From Pectobacterium brasiliense (lineage in GTDB: Bacteria; Pseudomonadota; Gammaproteobacteria; Enterobacterales; Enterobacteriaceae): DNA of 64,000 nucleotides. Below the pieces are notes generated by a model. The model saw only the letters and a program-made list of their open reading frames with translations. It searched no databases and was not told the origin of the DNA. The position numbers were made by a program, and so were the translations under genes. The stretch's first letter is position 1, and the number at the start of each line of letters is the position of its first letter. Below are positions 1-10,080 of this stretch, in pieces. The stretch spans positions 10,942-74,941 of the forward strand of contig NZ_JACGFN010000004.1 of the NCBI RefSeq assembly GCF_016950255.1, written 5' to 3'.

Positions 1-522
1 AAAGATGCCGATACCATTACTGAACTGGCCTGGTGGGCGAACAATATCGGTGTTACAGGCGCGGCGTTTGACAGCTATCTGCTGCTACGTGGCCTGCGTA
101 CCTTATCGCCACGTATGGCGGCCGCGCAGCGTAATGCGCAACAAGTGGTTGAATTCTTACAGACGCAGCCGTTGGTGAAGGCGCTGTACCATCCTTCACT
201 GCCGAACAATCCCGGTCATGATATTGCCCGCCGTCAACAATCCGGCTTTGGCGCTATGCTAAGTTTTGAGCTGGATGGAGATGAAGACACGCTACGCCGT
301 TTTCTGGCCTCGCTGGAGCTGTTCACACTGGCGGAATCGCTGGGCGGAGTCGAAAGCCTCATCTCTCATGCGGCAACGATGACGCATGCTGGCATGGCAC
401 CAGAAGCGCGTGCCGCGGCGGGTATCTCTGAAACATTACTGCGTATTTCCACCGGCATTGAAGACGGCGATGATCTGGTTGCCGATCTGGATCGTGCGTT
501 TCAAGCCGCAGCCAAGAGGTAA
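1..522 (+). CDS. metB: Cystathionine gamma-synthase, C-terminal part (gene starts before the window)
   Basis: The open frame runs from base 1 without a start, so the window cuts the gene. The translation begins KDADTITELAWWANNIGVTG and ends in a typical Cys/Met-metabolism PLP enzyme C-terminus (ESLGGVESLISHAATMTHAG, the strand that carries the active-site-facing SLGG...S segment). MetB makes cystathionine from O-succinylhomoserine and cysteine in methionine synthesis. The PLP-binding lysine would lie upstream and is not visible. It is followed after 2 bases by metL, as in the E. coli metBL operon, which supports the name. About 174 residues are present of a family length near 386. Confidence 0.95.
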   Translation, partial: KDADTITELAWWANNIGVTGAAFDSYLLLRGLRTLSPRMAAAQRNAQQVVEFLQTQPLVKALYHPSLPNNPGHDIARRQQSGFGAMLSFELDGDEDTLRRFLASLELFTLAESLGGVESLISHAATMTHAGMAPEARAAAGISETLLRISTGIEDGDDLVADLDRAFQAAAKR

Positions 523-524
523 GA

Positions 525-2960
525 ATGAGTGCATTAGGAGTAGCGCCATCGGTAACGGGCCGACAGCTGCATAAGTTTGGCGGTAGCAGTCTGGCCGATG
601 TGAAGTGTTACCTGCGCGTAGCCGGTATTATGGCGGAGTATAGCCACCCCGGTGATTTGATGGTGGTATCTGCCGCAGGCAGTACCACAAACCAGCTGAT
701 TAGCTGGTTGAAACTGAGCCAGAACGACCGTCTGTCGGCGCATCAGGTTCAGCAGGCATTACGCCGCTACCACAGTGAACTGATTGCCGGGCTTCTGCCT
801 GCGCAAGAGGCAGAGACGCTGACCGCTCAGTTTATTCGCGATCTGGAGCGTTTGGCTGCGCTGCTGGATGGCAAGATGACGGATGCCGTCTACGCCGAAG
901 TGGTTGGGCACGGGGAAATCTGGTCGGCTCGTTTGATGTCCGCCTTACTGAATCATCGGGATATGAATGCCGCGTGGCTGGATGCGCGTGATTTTCTCTG
1001 CGCAGAACGTGCCGCGCAGCCGCAGGTGGATGAAGGCCGTTCCTGGCCGCTGTTGCAGCAATATCTGACGCAACACGCAGGGCAGCGTTTAGTGGTAACG
1101 GGTTTTATCTGCCGCAATGATGCAGGTGAAACGGTGCTGCTGGGGCGCAACGGTAGTGACTATTCTGCTACACAAATTGGTGCATTGGCGGGCGTTGAAC
1201 GCGTGACCATCTGGAGCGACGTCGCCGGGGTATATAGCGCCGACCCGCGTAAAGTGAAAGATGCCTGCCTGTTGCCACTGCTGCGGCTAGATGAAGCCAG
1301 TGAACTGGCGCGTTTGGCGGCACCGGTATTACATACGCGTACCTTACAGCCCGTTTCCGGCAGCGATATCGACCTGCAGTTGCGTTGCAGCTATCAGCCT
1401 GAACAAGGGTCGACGCGTATTGAACGCGTACTGGCCTCGGGCACAGGTGCCAAAATTGTCACCAGTCATGATGACGTGTGCCTGATTGAAGTTCAGGTTC
1501 CTTCTGAACACGATTTTGTGCTGCTGCAAAAAGAAGTCGAACAGCTTCTGAACCGTGCGCAGTTGAAACCGCTGGCGATCGGCGTTCATCAGGATCGTAA
1601 CCTGCTGCAACTGTGTTACACCTCCGAAGTGGTGGATAGCGCGCTGCAACTGCTGGCACAGGCTGCGTTACCCGTTGAACTCAATCAGCGTGACGGGCTG
1701 GCGATGGTCGCGATGGTCGGTGCAGGCGTGGGTAAAAATCCGCTGCACAGCCACCGCTTCTATCAGCAGTTGAAAGATCAGCCGATTGAATTTGTCCGCC
1801 AGGCCGATGATGGCATCAGCCTGGTGGCGGTGCTGCGTGTCGGTCCGACGGAGCATCTGATTCGCGGGCTGCACCATTCGCTGTTCCGGGCAGAAAAACG
1901 TATCGGTCTGGTGCTGTTCGGCAAAGGAAATATTGGTTCACGCTGGCTGGAGCTGTTTGCGCGTGAGCAGAGCAATCTGTCTGCACGTACCGGTTTTGAG
2001 TTTGTACTGGCCGGTGTGGTGGACAGTACGCGCAGCCTGTTGAACTATGACGGATTGGATGCCAGCCGTGCGTTGGCCTTCTTCGAAAGTGAAGCGCAAG
2101 AGCGGGATGGTGAAGATCTGTTCCTGTGGATGCGTGCGCACCCCTTCGATGATTTGGTGGTGCTGGACGTCACCGCCAGTGAATCGGTCGCCGATCTGTA
2201 TCTGGATTTCGCCAGCTATGGTTTCCACGTCATCAGCGCTAACAAACTGGCGGGTGCATCAGGCGGCAATAACTATCGCCAGATCCGCGACGCGTTCGCT
2301 AAAACGGATCGTCACTGGTTGTATAACGCGACCGTGGGCGCGGGTTTGCCGGTCAACTTTGCGGTACGCGATCTGCGCGAAAGCGGAGATAGTATTTTGG
2401 CACTCAGTGGGATTTTCTCCGGCACGCTTTCCTGGCTGTTCTTGCAGTTTGACGGCACCGTGCCGTTCACCGAACTGGTCGATCAGGCTTGCCAGCAGGG
2501 TCTGACCGAGCCGGATCCGCGTGTTGACCTCTCTGGTCAGGACGTCATGCGTAAGCTGGTGATTCTGGCGCGTGAAGCGGGCTATGACATCGAGCCTAGT
2601 CAGGTTCGGGTTGAGTCGCTGGTGCCGCCGGGTTGTGAGCAGGGGTCTGTCGATTACTTCTTCGAGAACGGCGATTCGTTGAACGAGCAAATGCTGCGTC
2701 GTTTGGAAGCCGCACAGGAAATGGGTCTGGTTCTGCGTCACGTCGCACGCTTTGACAGCAACGGTAAAGCGCGCGTGGGCGTTGAAGCGGTTCGCCCCGA
2801 TCATCCGCTGGCCTCGCTGCTGCCGGGTGATAACGTGTTTGCGATTGAAAGCCGCTGGTATCGGGATAACCCGCTGGTTATCCGTGGGCCGGGCGCGGGA
2901 CGCGATGTCACCGCTGGTGCGCTTCAGTCTGACCTAAACCGTTTGGCGCAGTTGTTGTAG
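525..2960 (+). CDS. metL: Bifunctional aspartokinase II / homoserine dehydrogenase II
   Basis: An 811-residue protein, against 810 in E. coli. The N-terminal half is an aspartokinase (KFGGSSLAD near residue 17, and the LLGRNGSDYSA segment near 205). The C-terminal half from about residue 460 is a homoserine dehydrogenase, with the nucleotide-binding stretch LFGKGNIGSRWLEL and the conserved SANKLAGAS segment. It catalyses the first and third steps from aspartate towards homoserine in the methionine branch. The start lies 2 bases after the metB stop, with the AAGAGGTAAG end of metB as ribosome binding site, so the two genes are translationally linked. MetJ control would act upstream of metB, outside the window. 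Confidence 0.97.
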   Translation: MSALGVAPSVTGRQLHKFGGSSLADVKCYLRVAGIMAEYSHPGDLMVVSAAGSTTNQLISWLKLSQNDRLSAHQVQQALRRYHSELIAGLLPAQEAETLTAQFIRDLERLAALLDGKMTDAVYAEVVGHGEIWSARLMSALLNHRDMNAAWLDARDFLCAERAAQPQVDEGRSWPLLQQYLTQHAGQRLVVTGFICRNDAGETVLLGRNGSDYSATQIGALAGVERVTIWSDVAGVYSADPRKVKDACLLPLLRLDEASELARLAAPVLHTRTLQPVSGSDIDLQLRCSYQPEQGSTRIERVLASGTGAKIVTSHDDVCLIEVQVPSEHDFVLLQKEVEQLLNRAQLKPLAIGVHQDRNLLQLCYTSEVVDSALQLLAQAALPVELNQRDGLAMVAMVGAGVGKNPLHSHRFYQQLKDQPIEFVRQADDGISLVAVLRVGPTEHLIRGLHHSLFRAEKRIGLVLFGKGNIGSRWLELFAREQSNLSARTGFEFVLAGVVDSTRSLLNYDGLDASRALAFFESEAQERDGEDLFLWMRAHPFDDLVVLDVTASESVADLYLDFASYGFHVISANKLAGASGGNNYRQIRDAFAKTDRHWLYNATVGAGLPVNFAVRDLRESGDSILALSGIFSGTLSWLFLQFDGTVPFTELVDQACQQGLTEPDPRVDLSGQDVMRKLVILAREAGYDIEPSQVRVESLVPPGCEQGSVDYFFENGDSLNEQMLRRLEAAQEMGLVLRHVARFDSNGKARVGVEAVRPDHPLASLLPGDNVFAIESRWYRDNPLVIRGPGAGRDVTAGALQSDLNRLAQLL

Positions 2961-2989
2961 AACCTGCTGTAAGCGCGACATACTATTGG

Positions 2990-3028
2990 CCGTCTCTTAG
3001 TCATATTTTTATGCAGACGAAGAGACGG
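2990..3028 (+). terminator. Candidate terminator hairpin after metL
   Basis: The 9-base arms CCGTCTCTT (2990-2998) and AAGAGACGG (3020-3028) pair perfectly around a 21-base loop, 30 bases after the metL stop. Only a short T run (TTTC) follows, so termination would be weak or factor-assisted. Confidence 0.45.
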
Positions 3029-3350
3029 TTTCGTGCGCCACTATATCGCCATTTTCATGTTATCTCGTAGCACGCACCCGACATGGGCCGGATCAAACGC
3101 CGCTCGCCCTATGCCGCTGGTTTTCTGGCTTAGCTTGAGCCGTCTCCCTGCGTTCATCCTAAGCCCGTACTCTCCTCAGCATAATTTTTTACGCCGGATA
3201 ACGGCACAACCCACGATACTTCTGGGTTTGTGTATAAAAGTCACCACTCCTGATCCATCATGAACTTTTTTCATTTACCGTGAGCAATCATCACGGGTTG
3301 TCGTGCTGAAAAACGTTGACTCTTTAAGCAGATTACGTCATTTTCTATAT
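3029..3350. other. metL-metF intergenic region, no gene recognised
   Basis: About 320 bases with no ORF that looks like a protein. A 76-codon frame beginning at 3033 has no ribosome binding site and a composition unlike a real gene. The last part before 3351 is AT-rich and should hold the metF promoter just upstream of or overlapping the MetJ boxes. Confidence 0.5.
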
Positions 3351-3374
3351 AGACGTCTAAACGTATAGACGTTT
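3351..3374 (+). promoter_or_regulatory. MetJ operator: three tandem met boxes before metF
   Basis: Three contiguous 8-base units, AGACGTCT (3351-3358), AAACGTAT (3359-3366) and AGACGTTT (3367-3374), match the met box consensus AGACGTCT at 8/8, 5/8 and 7/8. MetJ with S-adenosylmethionine binds such arrays cooperatively and represses transcription. They lie 42 bases before the metF start. Confidence 0.93.
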
Positions 3375-3376
3375 AA

Positions 3377-4312
<936 letters not shown>

Positions 4313-4869
4313 GGCGACACGCAATATTTCAGGAAGAAAGAGGCCGCAGCGCGGTGACGAAGAGTAACGGGATTGGAACGCCTTTCAACGTCACTAACTT
4401 CGGCTCTGAAAAGGAGGAGTCTCAGGGATGAGATTCCTATTCATGTAAGAGCGCTACTGAACGATTCAGTGATTATCTCCAGCGCCTGCTTTTATCTCTT
4501 ATCCCGCTTTTATCGCGAGTCGTTCAAATAATTGTTTCTATTATTCATAACAGTACGATGACCGCTCGGCGGCGTTATTAACCATCCTCCTGACTATTCG
4601 AATCCTATATTTCTCTCCGCGTATTCCCATACCGTTAATGACTTTGCCTGCTGGTCAGATTTCCCGCTGTCGATCGCGGGAGTATCGTTGGCCGACACAC
4701 ACAAAATGCTGTCGCTGCCAAATCGCTTGAAGATGTCAGTCTGCTTGTTATAGCGTGGCGGAAGCAGGTAGGCATGCCCAAGTGGTACCGAAATCGTAAA
4801 AATATTGTTTTATTCCTGTAGAAATCAATAGATACGCTTTGGTGGGATATATTATTCATTTTGGATGTT
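4313..4869. other. metF-oxyR intergenic region, no gene recognised
   Basis: About 560 bases without a credible gene. A 74-codon minus-strand frame (4635-4859) has no recognisable family or ribosome binding site. In E. coli K-12 the metF-oxyR interval holds katG, ppc, argECBH and others; none of that coding sequence is visible here. I also see nothing resembling the OxyS RNA, which in E. coli is read divergently from oxyR. Confidence 0.5.
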
Positions 4870-4905
4870 GATAGGGATTATCGTTCGTTGATATCCTATC
4901 TATCG
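4870..4905 (+). promoter_or_regulatory. Probable OxyR autoregulatory site / oxyR promoter region
   Basis: An inverted repeat GATAGG (4870-4875) ... CCTATC (4895-4900) followed by TATCG lies 30-65 bases before the oxyR start. It resembles, from memory, the E. coli oxyRS footprint, which has the same GATAGG...ATCGTTC...CTATC arrangement. The match to the formal ATAG-N7-CTAT consensus is only partial. Confidence 0.5.
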
Positions 4906-4935
4906 CTGTTAGCTATCATGATAAGGAGAATAATA

Positions 4936-5844
4936 ATGAATATTCGGGACTTAGAGTATCTTGTCGCGCTGGCAGAACATCGTCACTTTCGGCGTGCGGC
5001 AGATTCCTGCCATGTGAGTCAGCCAACACTTAGTGGACAGATTCGTAAACTGGAAGATGAACTCGGCGTGATGCTGCTGGAACGAACCAGTCGCAAGGTC
5101 TTGTTTACGCAAGCGGGGCTGCTGCTGGTCGAGCAGGCACGAACGGTATTACGCGAGGTTAAAGTATTAAAAGAGATGGCGAGTCAGCAGGGTGAAACCA
5201 TGTCCGGACCGTTGCACATCGGCCTGATCCCCACTGTGGGGCCTTATCTGCTGCCGCAAATCATTCCAATGCTGCATCGCACGTTTCCCAAACTCGAAAT
5301 GTATCTGCACGAAGCGCAAACCCATCAGTTGCTGGCCCAGTTGGACAGCGGCAAACTGGACTGCGCCATTCTGGCGATGGTGAAAGAGTCCGAAGCTTTC
5401 ATCGAAGTTCCCCTCTTCGACGAGCCGATGAAGCTGGCCATTTATCAGGATCACCCTTGGGCGAACCGCGAACGCGTGGCGATGTCCGATCTGGCGGGTG
5501 AAAAACTGCTGATGCTGGAAGACGGCCACTGCCTGCGCGATCAGGCGATGGGCTTCTGTTTTCAGGCGGGAGCGGACGAAGATACGCATTTCCGGGCGAC
5601 CAGTCTGGAGACACTGCGCAACATGGTCGCAGCTGGAAGCGGTATTACGCTGCTGCCGTCGTTGTCGGTTCCGCGTGAGCGTGAGCGCGATGGCGTCTGC
5701 TATTTGCCGTGCTATAAACCGGAGCCCAAGCGCACTATCGCGCTGGTGTATCGCCCCGGTTCACCGCTGCGCGGACGCTATGAGCAACTTGCTGATACCA
5801 TCCGCGAGCATATGCAAGGCTATATGGAAAACCTGTCAAAATAA
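4936..5844 (+). CDS. oxyR: LysR-family hydrogen peroxide sensor and regulator OxyR
   Basis: A 302-residue LysR-type regulator (E. coli 305). The N-terminal helix-turn-helix spans about residues 16-40 ([20 protein letters not shown]). The redox switch cysteines fall exactly at Cys199 (EDGHCLRD) and Cys208 (MGFCFQAG), which is the best evidence for OxyR rather than another LysR protein. Oxidation by H2O2 forms a disulfide and activates catalase, peroxiredoxin and iron-control genes. The frame is open further upstream to 4861, but the ATG at 4936 follows AAGGAG at 9 bases and gives the family start MNIRDLEYL. The 3' end overlaps the convergent sthA by 9 bases. Confidence 0.98.
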   Translation: MNIRDLEYLVALAEHRHFRRAADSCHVSQPTLSGQIRKLEDELGVMLLERTSRKVLFTQAGLLLVEQARTVLREVKVLKEMASQQGETMSGPLHIGLIPTVGPYLLPQIIPMLHRTFPKLEMYLHEAQTHQLLAQLDSGKLDCAILAMVKESEAFIEVPLFDEPMKLAIYQDHPWANRERVAMSDLAGEKLLMLEDGHCLRDQAMGFCFQAGADEDTHFRATSLETLRNMVAAGSGITLLPSLSVPRERERDGVCYLPCYKPEPKRTIALVYRPGSPLRGRYEQLADTIREHMQGYMENLSK

Positions 5845-7242
5845 GCGGTTAAGCCCGTTCAGCGCGGCTACACGGTATGCTTCTGCCATGGTTGGATAGT
5901 TGAAGGTAGTATTAACGAAATATTCGATAGTATTGCCTTCACCTTTCTGTTCCATGATGGCCTGCCCGATGTGGATAATCTCAGCGGCGCGTTCACCAAA
6001 GCAGTGAATACCCAGAATCTGTTTCGTTTCACGGTGAAACAGAATCTTCAAACTCCCCACATTCATCCCAACAATCTGCGCTCGCGCCAGATGCTTGAAC
6101 TGTGCCCGCCCGACTTCATAAGGCACTTTCATCGCGGTGAGCTCTTGCTCGGTTTTCCCCACGGAACTGATTTCCGGGATGGTATAAATGCCGGTTGGGA
6201 TATCTTCGATCAGATGCGCGCTGGCATCACCTTTGATGATCGCCTGTGCTGCGAGTCGACCCTGATCGTACGCCGCTGATGCCAGGCTAGGATAGCCAAT
6301 GACATCGCCGATGGCATAAATATGCGCCAGCGCCGTCTGGTACATGCTGTTGACCTTGAGCTGCCCGCGGCTGTCAGTGCTCAGGCCGATATTCTCTAGC
6401 CCCAGCGTTTCCGTGTTACCCGTGCGCCCGTTGGCATAAAGCAGGCAGTCCGCCTTCATCTTTTTGCCTGACTTCAGATGAACGATAACGCCGTCAGACA
6501 GCCCTTCAATACTCTCGAACTCTTCGTTGTGGCGAATCACCACGCCGTTGTTCCAGAAATGGTAAGACAGGGCGTCCGACATTTCCTGATCGAGAAAGGC
6601 CAGTAGCCTATCGCGGGTATTGATTAAATCGACCTTAACGCTCAGGCCGCGAAAGATAGAGGCATATTCGCAGCCGATAACGCCCGCACCGTAAATGATG
6701 ACGTGCTGAGGCTCGTGATCGAGTTGCAGAATCGAGTCGCTGTCATAAATACGCGGGTGGTTAAAGTCGACTTCTGCCGGATGATACGGACGTGAACCGG
6801 TCGCGATAATGATATTCGCGGCGGTCAGCGTTTCATGGGTATTGTCTGGGTAGTGAACGGCAATCGTATGTGCATCGATGAAGCTGGCTTCACCGGAAAA
6901 CAACTCGCACTGGTTACGCTCATAAAATCCTTGTCGCATACGGGTTTGCTGACCAATGACGCTGTCGGCGTGGCGCAGGATGTCGGAAAATGAGGAGCGG
7001 ATAATGCGGGAGTTGTCACTGTAGAGGGGGTTTTGATTGAACTCGATAATACGGCTGACGGCGTGGCGGAGGGCTTTGGAAGGAATCGTACCCCAGTGGG
7101 TACAGCCGCCGCCGACATTGTAGTGACGTTCAATCACCGCAATTTTGGCACCGTGCTTGGCCAATCCCATTGCTGCACCTTCACCGCCGGGACCGGAACC
7201 AATCACAATGGCATCATAATCGAATTGATGTTCTAGAGTCAT
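5836..7242 (-). CDS. sthA: Soluble pyridine nucleotide transhydrogenase
   Basis: A 468-residue flavoprotein (E. coli 466) that moves reducing equivalents between NADPH and NADH in the cytosol. The FAD-binding motif GSGPGG is at residues 16-21, and a second Rossmann motif, [11 protein letters not shown], is near 185. The segment [15 protein letters not shown] has one cysteine where disulfide reductases have CxxxxC, which separates SthA from lipoamide dehydrogenase and glutathione reductase. The conserved C-terminus [14 protein letters not shown] is present. It is convergent with oxyR and overlaps it by 9 bases (5836-5844); it is divergent from fabR. Confidence 0.97.
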   Translation of the reverse strand: MTLEHQFDYDAIVIGSGPGGEGAAMGLAKHGAKIAVIERHYNVGGGCTHWGTIPSKALRHAVSRIIEFNQNPLYSDNSRIIRSSFSDILRHADSVIGQQTRMRQGFYERNQCELFSGEASFIDAHTIAVHYPDNTHETLTAANIIIATGSRPYHPAEVDFNHPRIYDSDSILQLDHEPQHVIIYGAGVIGCEYASIFRGLSVKVDLINTRDRLLAFLDQEMSDALSYHFWNNGVVIRHNEEFESIEGLSDGVIVHLKSGKKMKADCLLYANGRTGNTETLGLENIGLSTDSRGQLKVNSMYQTALAHIYAIGDVIGYPSLASAAYDQGRLAAQAIIKGDASAHLIEDIPTGIYTIPEISSVGKTEQELTAMKVPYEVGRAQFKHLARAQIVGMNVGSLKILFHRETKQILGIHCFGERAAEIIHIGQAIMEQKGEGNTIEYFVNTTFNYPTMAEAYRVAALNGLNRLF

Positions 7243-7454
7243 GGTAGGTTAAACCTGTTTTTATACAAAATAATAACGTGGCCTTAACATTGTGCGATTG
7301 TAACATCGACTGCGGCAGAACCCAATCATCCCTGCCTTTACTATGGAAACAGATTCTCACATTCTTAATATGGCAAACTTTGTCGCATTCTGCGGACAAT
7401 AAAGTTTGCTATAGTGCCCCTCTGGAAAGGGGAGTAGATCATTTGGGCAGCATA

Positions 7455-8084
7455 ATGGGTGTCAGAGCACAACAAAAAGAACGGACTCGTCGTTCCCTTA
7501 TTGAAGCTGCATTTAGCCAGTTAAGCGCTGAACGCAGTTTTGCCAGCCTGAGTCTGCGTGAAGTTGCCCGAGAAGCGGGTATCGCGCCGACGTCTTTCTA
7601 TCGTCATTTTCGTGACGTGGATGAGCTGGGGCTGACAATGGTTGACGAAAGCGGGCTGATGCTGCGCCAGTTAATGCGACAGGCCCGGCAGCGTATTGCC
7701 AAGACGGGTAGCATCATCAGGACGTCGGTTGCCACCTTCATGGAGTTTATCGGCAATAATCCTAATGCGTTCCGGCTGTTGCTGCGTGAGCGCTCAGGGA
7801 CGTCGGCGGCATTCCGTGCGGCGGTTGCGCGGGAGATTCAGCATTTTATCGCTGAACTGGCGGATTATCTTGAGGTGGAAAACCATATCCCCCGCAGTTT
7901 CGCGGAAGCGCAGTCGGAAGCGATGGTGACCATTGTTTTCAGCGCGGGGGCGGAAGCCCTGGATGTTTCCCTGGAACAGCGTAGACAGCTAGAAGAGCGG
8001 TTAGTACTGCAACTGCGGATGATCGCCAAAGGTGCTTATTACTGGTACAGAAAAGAACACGATAGTAGCTTTACCGTGCCATAA
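7455..8084 (+). CDS. fabR: TetR-family repressor of unsaturated fatty acid synthesis FabR
   Basis: A 209-residue TetR-family protein. The helix-turn-helix is at about residues 34-52 ([19 protein letters not shown]), and the ligand domain carries the FabR-typical stretches [16 protein letters not shown] and [10 protein letters not shown]. FabR senses acyl-ACP/acyl-CoA pools and represses fabB and fabA. The frame is open upstream to 7278, but the ATG at 7455 gives the family start MGVRAQQKE; the GGGCAG before it is a modest ribosome binding site. Divergent from sthA and followed after 35 bases by yijD, the E. coli order. Confidence 0.95.
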   Translation: MGVRAQQKERTRRSLIEAAFSQLSAERSFASLSLREVAREAGIAPTSFYRHFRDVDELGLTMVDESGLMLRQLMRQARQRIAKTGSIIRTSVATFMEFIGNNPNAFRLLLRERSGTSAAFRAAVAREIQHFIAELADYLEVENHIPRSFAEAQSEAMVTIVFSAGAEALDVSLEQRRQLEERLVLQLRMIAKGAYYWYRKEHDSSFTVP

Positions 8085-8119
8085 ATCCTCTATACCAACA
8101 ACATGAAAAGGGAGAATCC

Positions 8120-8506
8120 ATGACAGAAAAACCTCACCAAGAAAAAGGTACGCTGGTGCTGGCGTTGATTGCGGGCTTATCCGTCAATGGCGCATTCGCC
8201 GCCTTGTTCAGCAGTATTGTTCCGTTCTCTATTTTTCCCCTGATTGCGCTGGTATTGTCCATTTATTGTCTGCATCAACGCTATTTACACCACAGTATGC
8301 CGGAAGGCATTCCGATGCTGGCGGCGGCCAGTTTTCTGCTGGGATTATTGATTTACAGCGCCATCGTGCGCGTTGAATATCCCGCCATAGGATCGAACTT
8401 TATTCCTTCAATCCTGTGCGTGGTGTTGGTTTTCTGGATTGGCCTGAAGCTGCGCCGCAGAAAAGAAACGGATTCCGTATCCGCAGAGGAGAGCGAGACG
8501 TTATAG
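8120..8506 (+). CDS. yijD: Inner membrane protein YijD
   Basis: A 128-residue protein with four hydrophobic segments (about residues 10-27, 33-50, 60-78 and 92-110), a short charged N-terminus and an acidic C-terminal tail. Its function is not known. The name rests on position (fabR-yijD-trmA) and on the family-like core [20 protein letters not shown]. It has a good Shine-Dalgarno (AAAGGGAG) 7 bases before the ATG and is probably cotranscribed with fabR. Confidence 0.88.
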   Translation: MTEKPHQEKGTLVLALIAGLSVNGAFAALFSSIVPFSIFPLIALVLSIYCLHQRYLHHSMPEGIPMLAAASFLLGLLIYSAIVRVEYPAIGSNFIPSILCVVLVFWIGLKLRRRKETDSVSAEESETL

Positions 8507-8548
8507 CAGCAGGCGATGCTGGCGGGATGGCCCGCCAGCTTGTGTGCG

Positions 8549-9652
8549 TTACTGACGTCTTTCCAATAGCACGCCACACTCCATATGATGGGTGTACGGG
8601 AATTGATCGAACAGCGCCAGACGGCGAATGTCGTGGGTTTCCGAGAGCGTTTGCAGGTTGTTGCTCAGCGTTTCCGGGTTGCAGGAAATATAAAGAATGC
8701 GCGGATACGCCTGCACCAGTTTCACCGTTTCGTCATCCAGTCCGCTGCGCGGCGGGTCAACAAAAATGGTCTCGCATTGGTAGCTCGTCAGATCGATACC
8801 CTTTAAGCGGTTAAACTGGCGTACGCCCTGCATAGCCTGCGTAAATTCTTCTGCCGCCATGCGGATAATCTGCACGTTCTCTATCTGGTTCGCCGCGATA
8901 TTATATTGTGCCGCCGCGACGGAGGGCTTGGCAATCTCGGTTGCCAGTACGCGTTCGAAATTTCTTGCCAGCGCGAGTGAAAAGTTGCCGTTGCCGCAAT
9001 ACAGCTCCAGTAAATCTCCCGTTGATCCCGCTGTCGCATCCAGCGCCCATTCCAGCATCTGAATATTTATCGCGGCATTCGGCTGCGTGAAGCTGTTTTC
9101 TACCTGTCGGTAAATCATATCCCGACCTGCAACCGGCAGGCATTCATCGACATAATCGCGATCGAGGCAGATTTTGGTTTTTGTCGCGCGACCAATCAAC
9201 TGTAGACGGAACCCCTGCGCTGTCAGGCTATCGCGCAGCGCGCGGGCATGTTCCTGCCATTCCTCATCCAGTGCGCGGTGATACAGCAGAGAAACGATCA
9301 CTTCGCCGCTAAGGGTGGACAGATAGTCTATCTGGAACAGTTTGCGGCGCAGGACGGAATCGGGCTGAATGGCGGCAAGCAGCTCCGGCATCAGGCGGTT
9401 GATCAGTTCACTGGCAGCCGGAAAGCGGTCGACCCGAATGCGCTGTTTGGTTTGCTGGTCAAACATGATGTGGTAAAGCTCGTCGCCATCGTGCCAGATA
9501 CGGAATTCGGCGCGCATCCGATAGTGACTGACGGGAGAACGGAAGACGACAGGCTCCGGTGCATTGAACGGTGCCATCATCCCACGCAGACGCTCGGTTT
9601 TCTCTGCAAGCTGGTCGTCGTATTGTTCGATGGGCAGGATTTCTGGCGTCAT
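8549..9652 (-). CDS. trmA: tRNA (uracil-5-)-methyltransferase
   Basis: A 367-residue enzyme (E. coli 366) that makes ribothymidine at position 54 of tRNAs and m5U341 of tmRNA. The SAM-binding motif [15 protein letters not shown] is near residue 215, the DPPRSGLD motif near 299, the catalytic nucleophile Cys324 is in ISCNPETL and the base Glu358 is in HHMECG. All known catalytic residues are therefore present. Convergent with yijD; divergent from the btuB riboswitch region. Confidence 0.97.
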   Translation of the reverse strand: MTPEILPIEQYDDQLAEKTERLRGMMAPFNAPEPVVFRSPVSHYRMRAEFRIWHDGDELYHIMFDQQTKQRIRVDRFPAASELINRLMPELLAAIQPDSVLRRKLFQIDYLSTLSGEVIVSLLYHRALDEEWQEHARALRDSLTAQGFRLQLIGRATKTKICLDRDYVDECLPVAGRDMIYRQVENSFTQPNAAINIQMLEWALDATAGSTGDLLELYCGNGNFSLALARNFERVLATEIAKPSVAAAQYNIAANQIENVQIIRMAAEEFTQAMQGVRQFNRLKGIDLTSYQCETIFVDPPRSGLDDETVKLVQAYPRILYISCNPETLSNNLQTLSETHDIRRLALFDQFPYTHHMECGVLLERRQ

Positions 9653-9791
9653 GGTTTTCTCGTCAACAGCGTCTAAAAGGGTGTTATTGGCCGGGAATTG
9701 TAGGGAATCCGGCCAGGAAGTCCAGTTTTGTTACGTGATTATCCTGTAGTGATATAGAAGTCTAGACTTCCACAATTCGCGATTGTAGGAT

Positions 9792-10076
9792 GAGCGTCCG
9801 GCCTTGTACCACAAGTTAAAAGGGAATCCAGTGTAAATCTGGAGCTGACGCGCAGCGGTAAGGAATGCCCCGGCGATAGCATTATTATGCAGACACTGTC
9901 TTCAACTTTTGAGGATGGGAAGTCATCGCTTTCGTTGTATCCCCTACCGTCGTTGACGGTTTGTGGCGACAACGGCATCCAAGCCCGAAGACCTACCGGA
10001 ATACGTCGCAATTGGTTCTGCATATCGCGTGCTATTAACAGAGCCTGCGGCATCCTTATTATTTCTCGGATGCTTT
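9792..10076 (+). promoter_or_regulatory. Cobalamin (AdoCbl) riboswitch and expression platform of btuB
   Basis: The aptamer carries the family's conserved blocks: GGGAATCCAGTG (from 9822), GCTGACGCGCAGCGGTAA (9844-9861) and the B12 box AGCCCGAAGACCTACC (9982-9997). Downstream, GCATCC (10050-10055) pairs with GGATGC (10068-10073). The only Shine-Dalgarno-like sequence (GGA, 10068-10070) sits in that stem 8 bases before the btuB ATG, so the hairpin can hide the ribosome binding site. This suggests translational control, as described for E. coli btuB. Confidence 0.95.
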
Positions 10077-10080
10077 AACA

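Noticed and set aside
2259..2804. Minus-strand frame of 181 codons inside metL
   Set aside because: Opposes a clear conserved coding sequence and has no start signals.
3033..3263. 76-codon frame between metL and metF
   Set aside because: No Shine-Dalgarno, no recognisable family and unusual composition.
4635..4859. 74-codon minus-strand frame before oxyR
   Set aside because: No family and no start signals; it runs into the oxyR control region. A remnant of a lost gene cannot be excluded.
9739..10053. 104-codon minus-strand frame before btuB
   Set aside because: It overlaps the cobalamin riboswitch and is explained by it.
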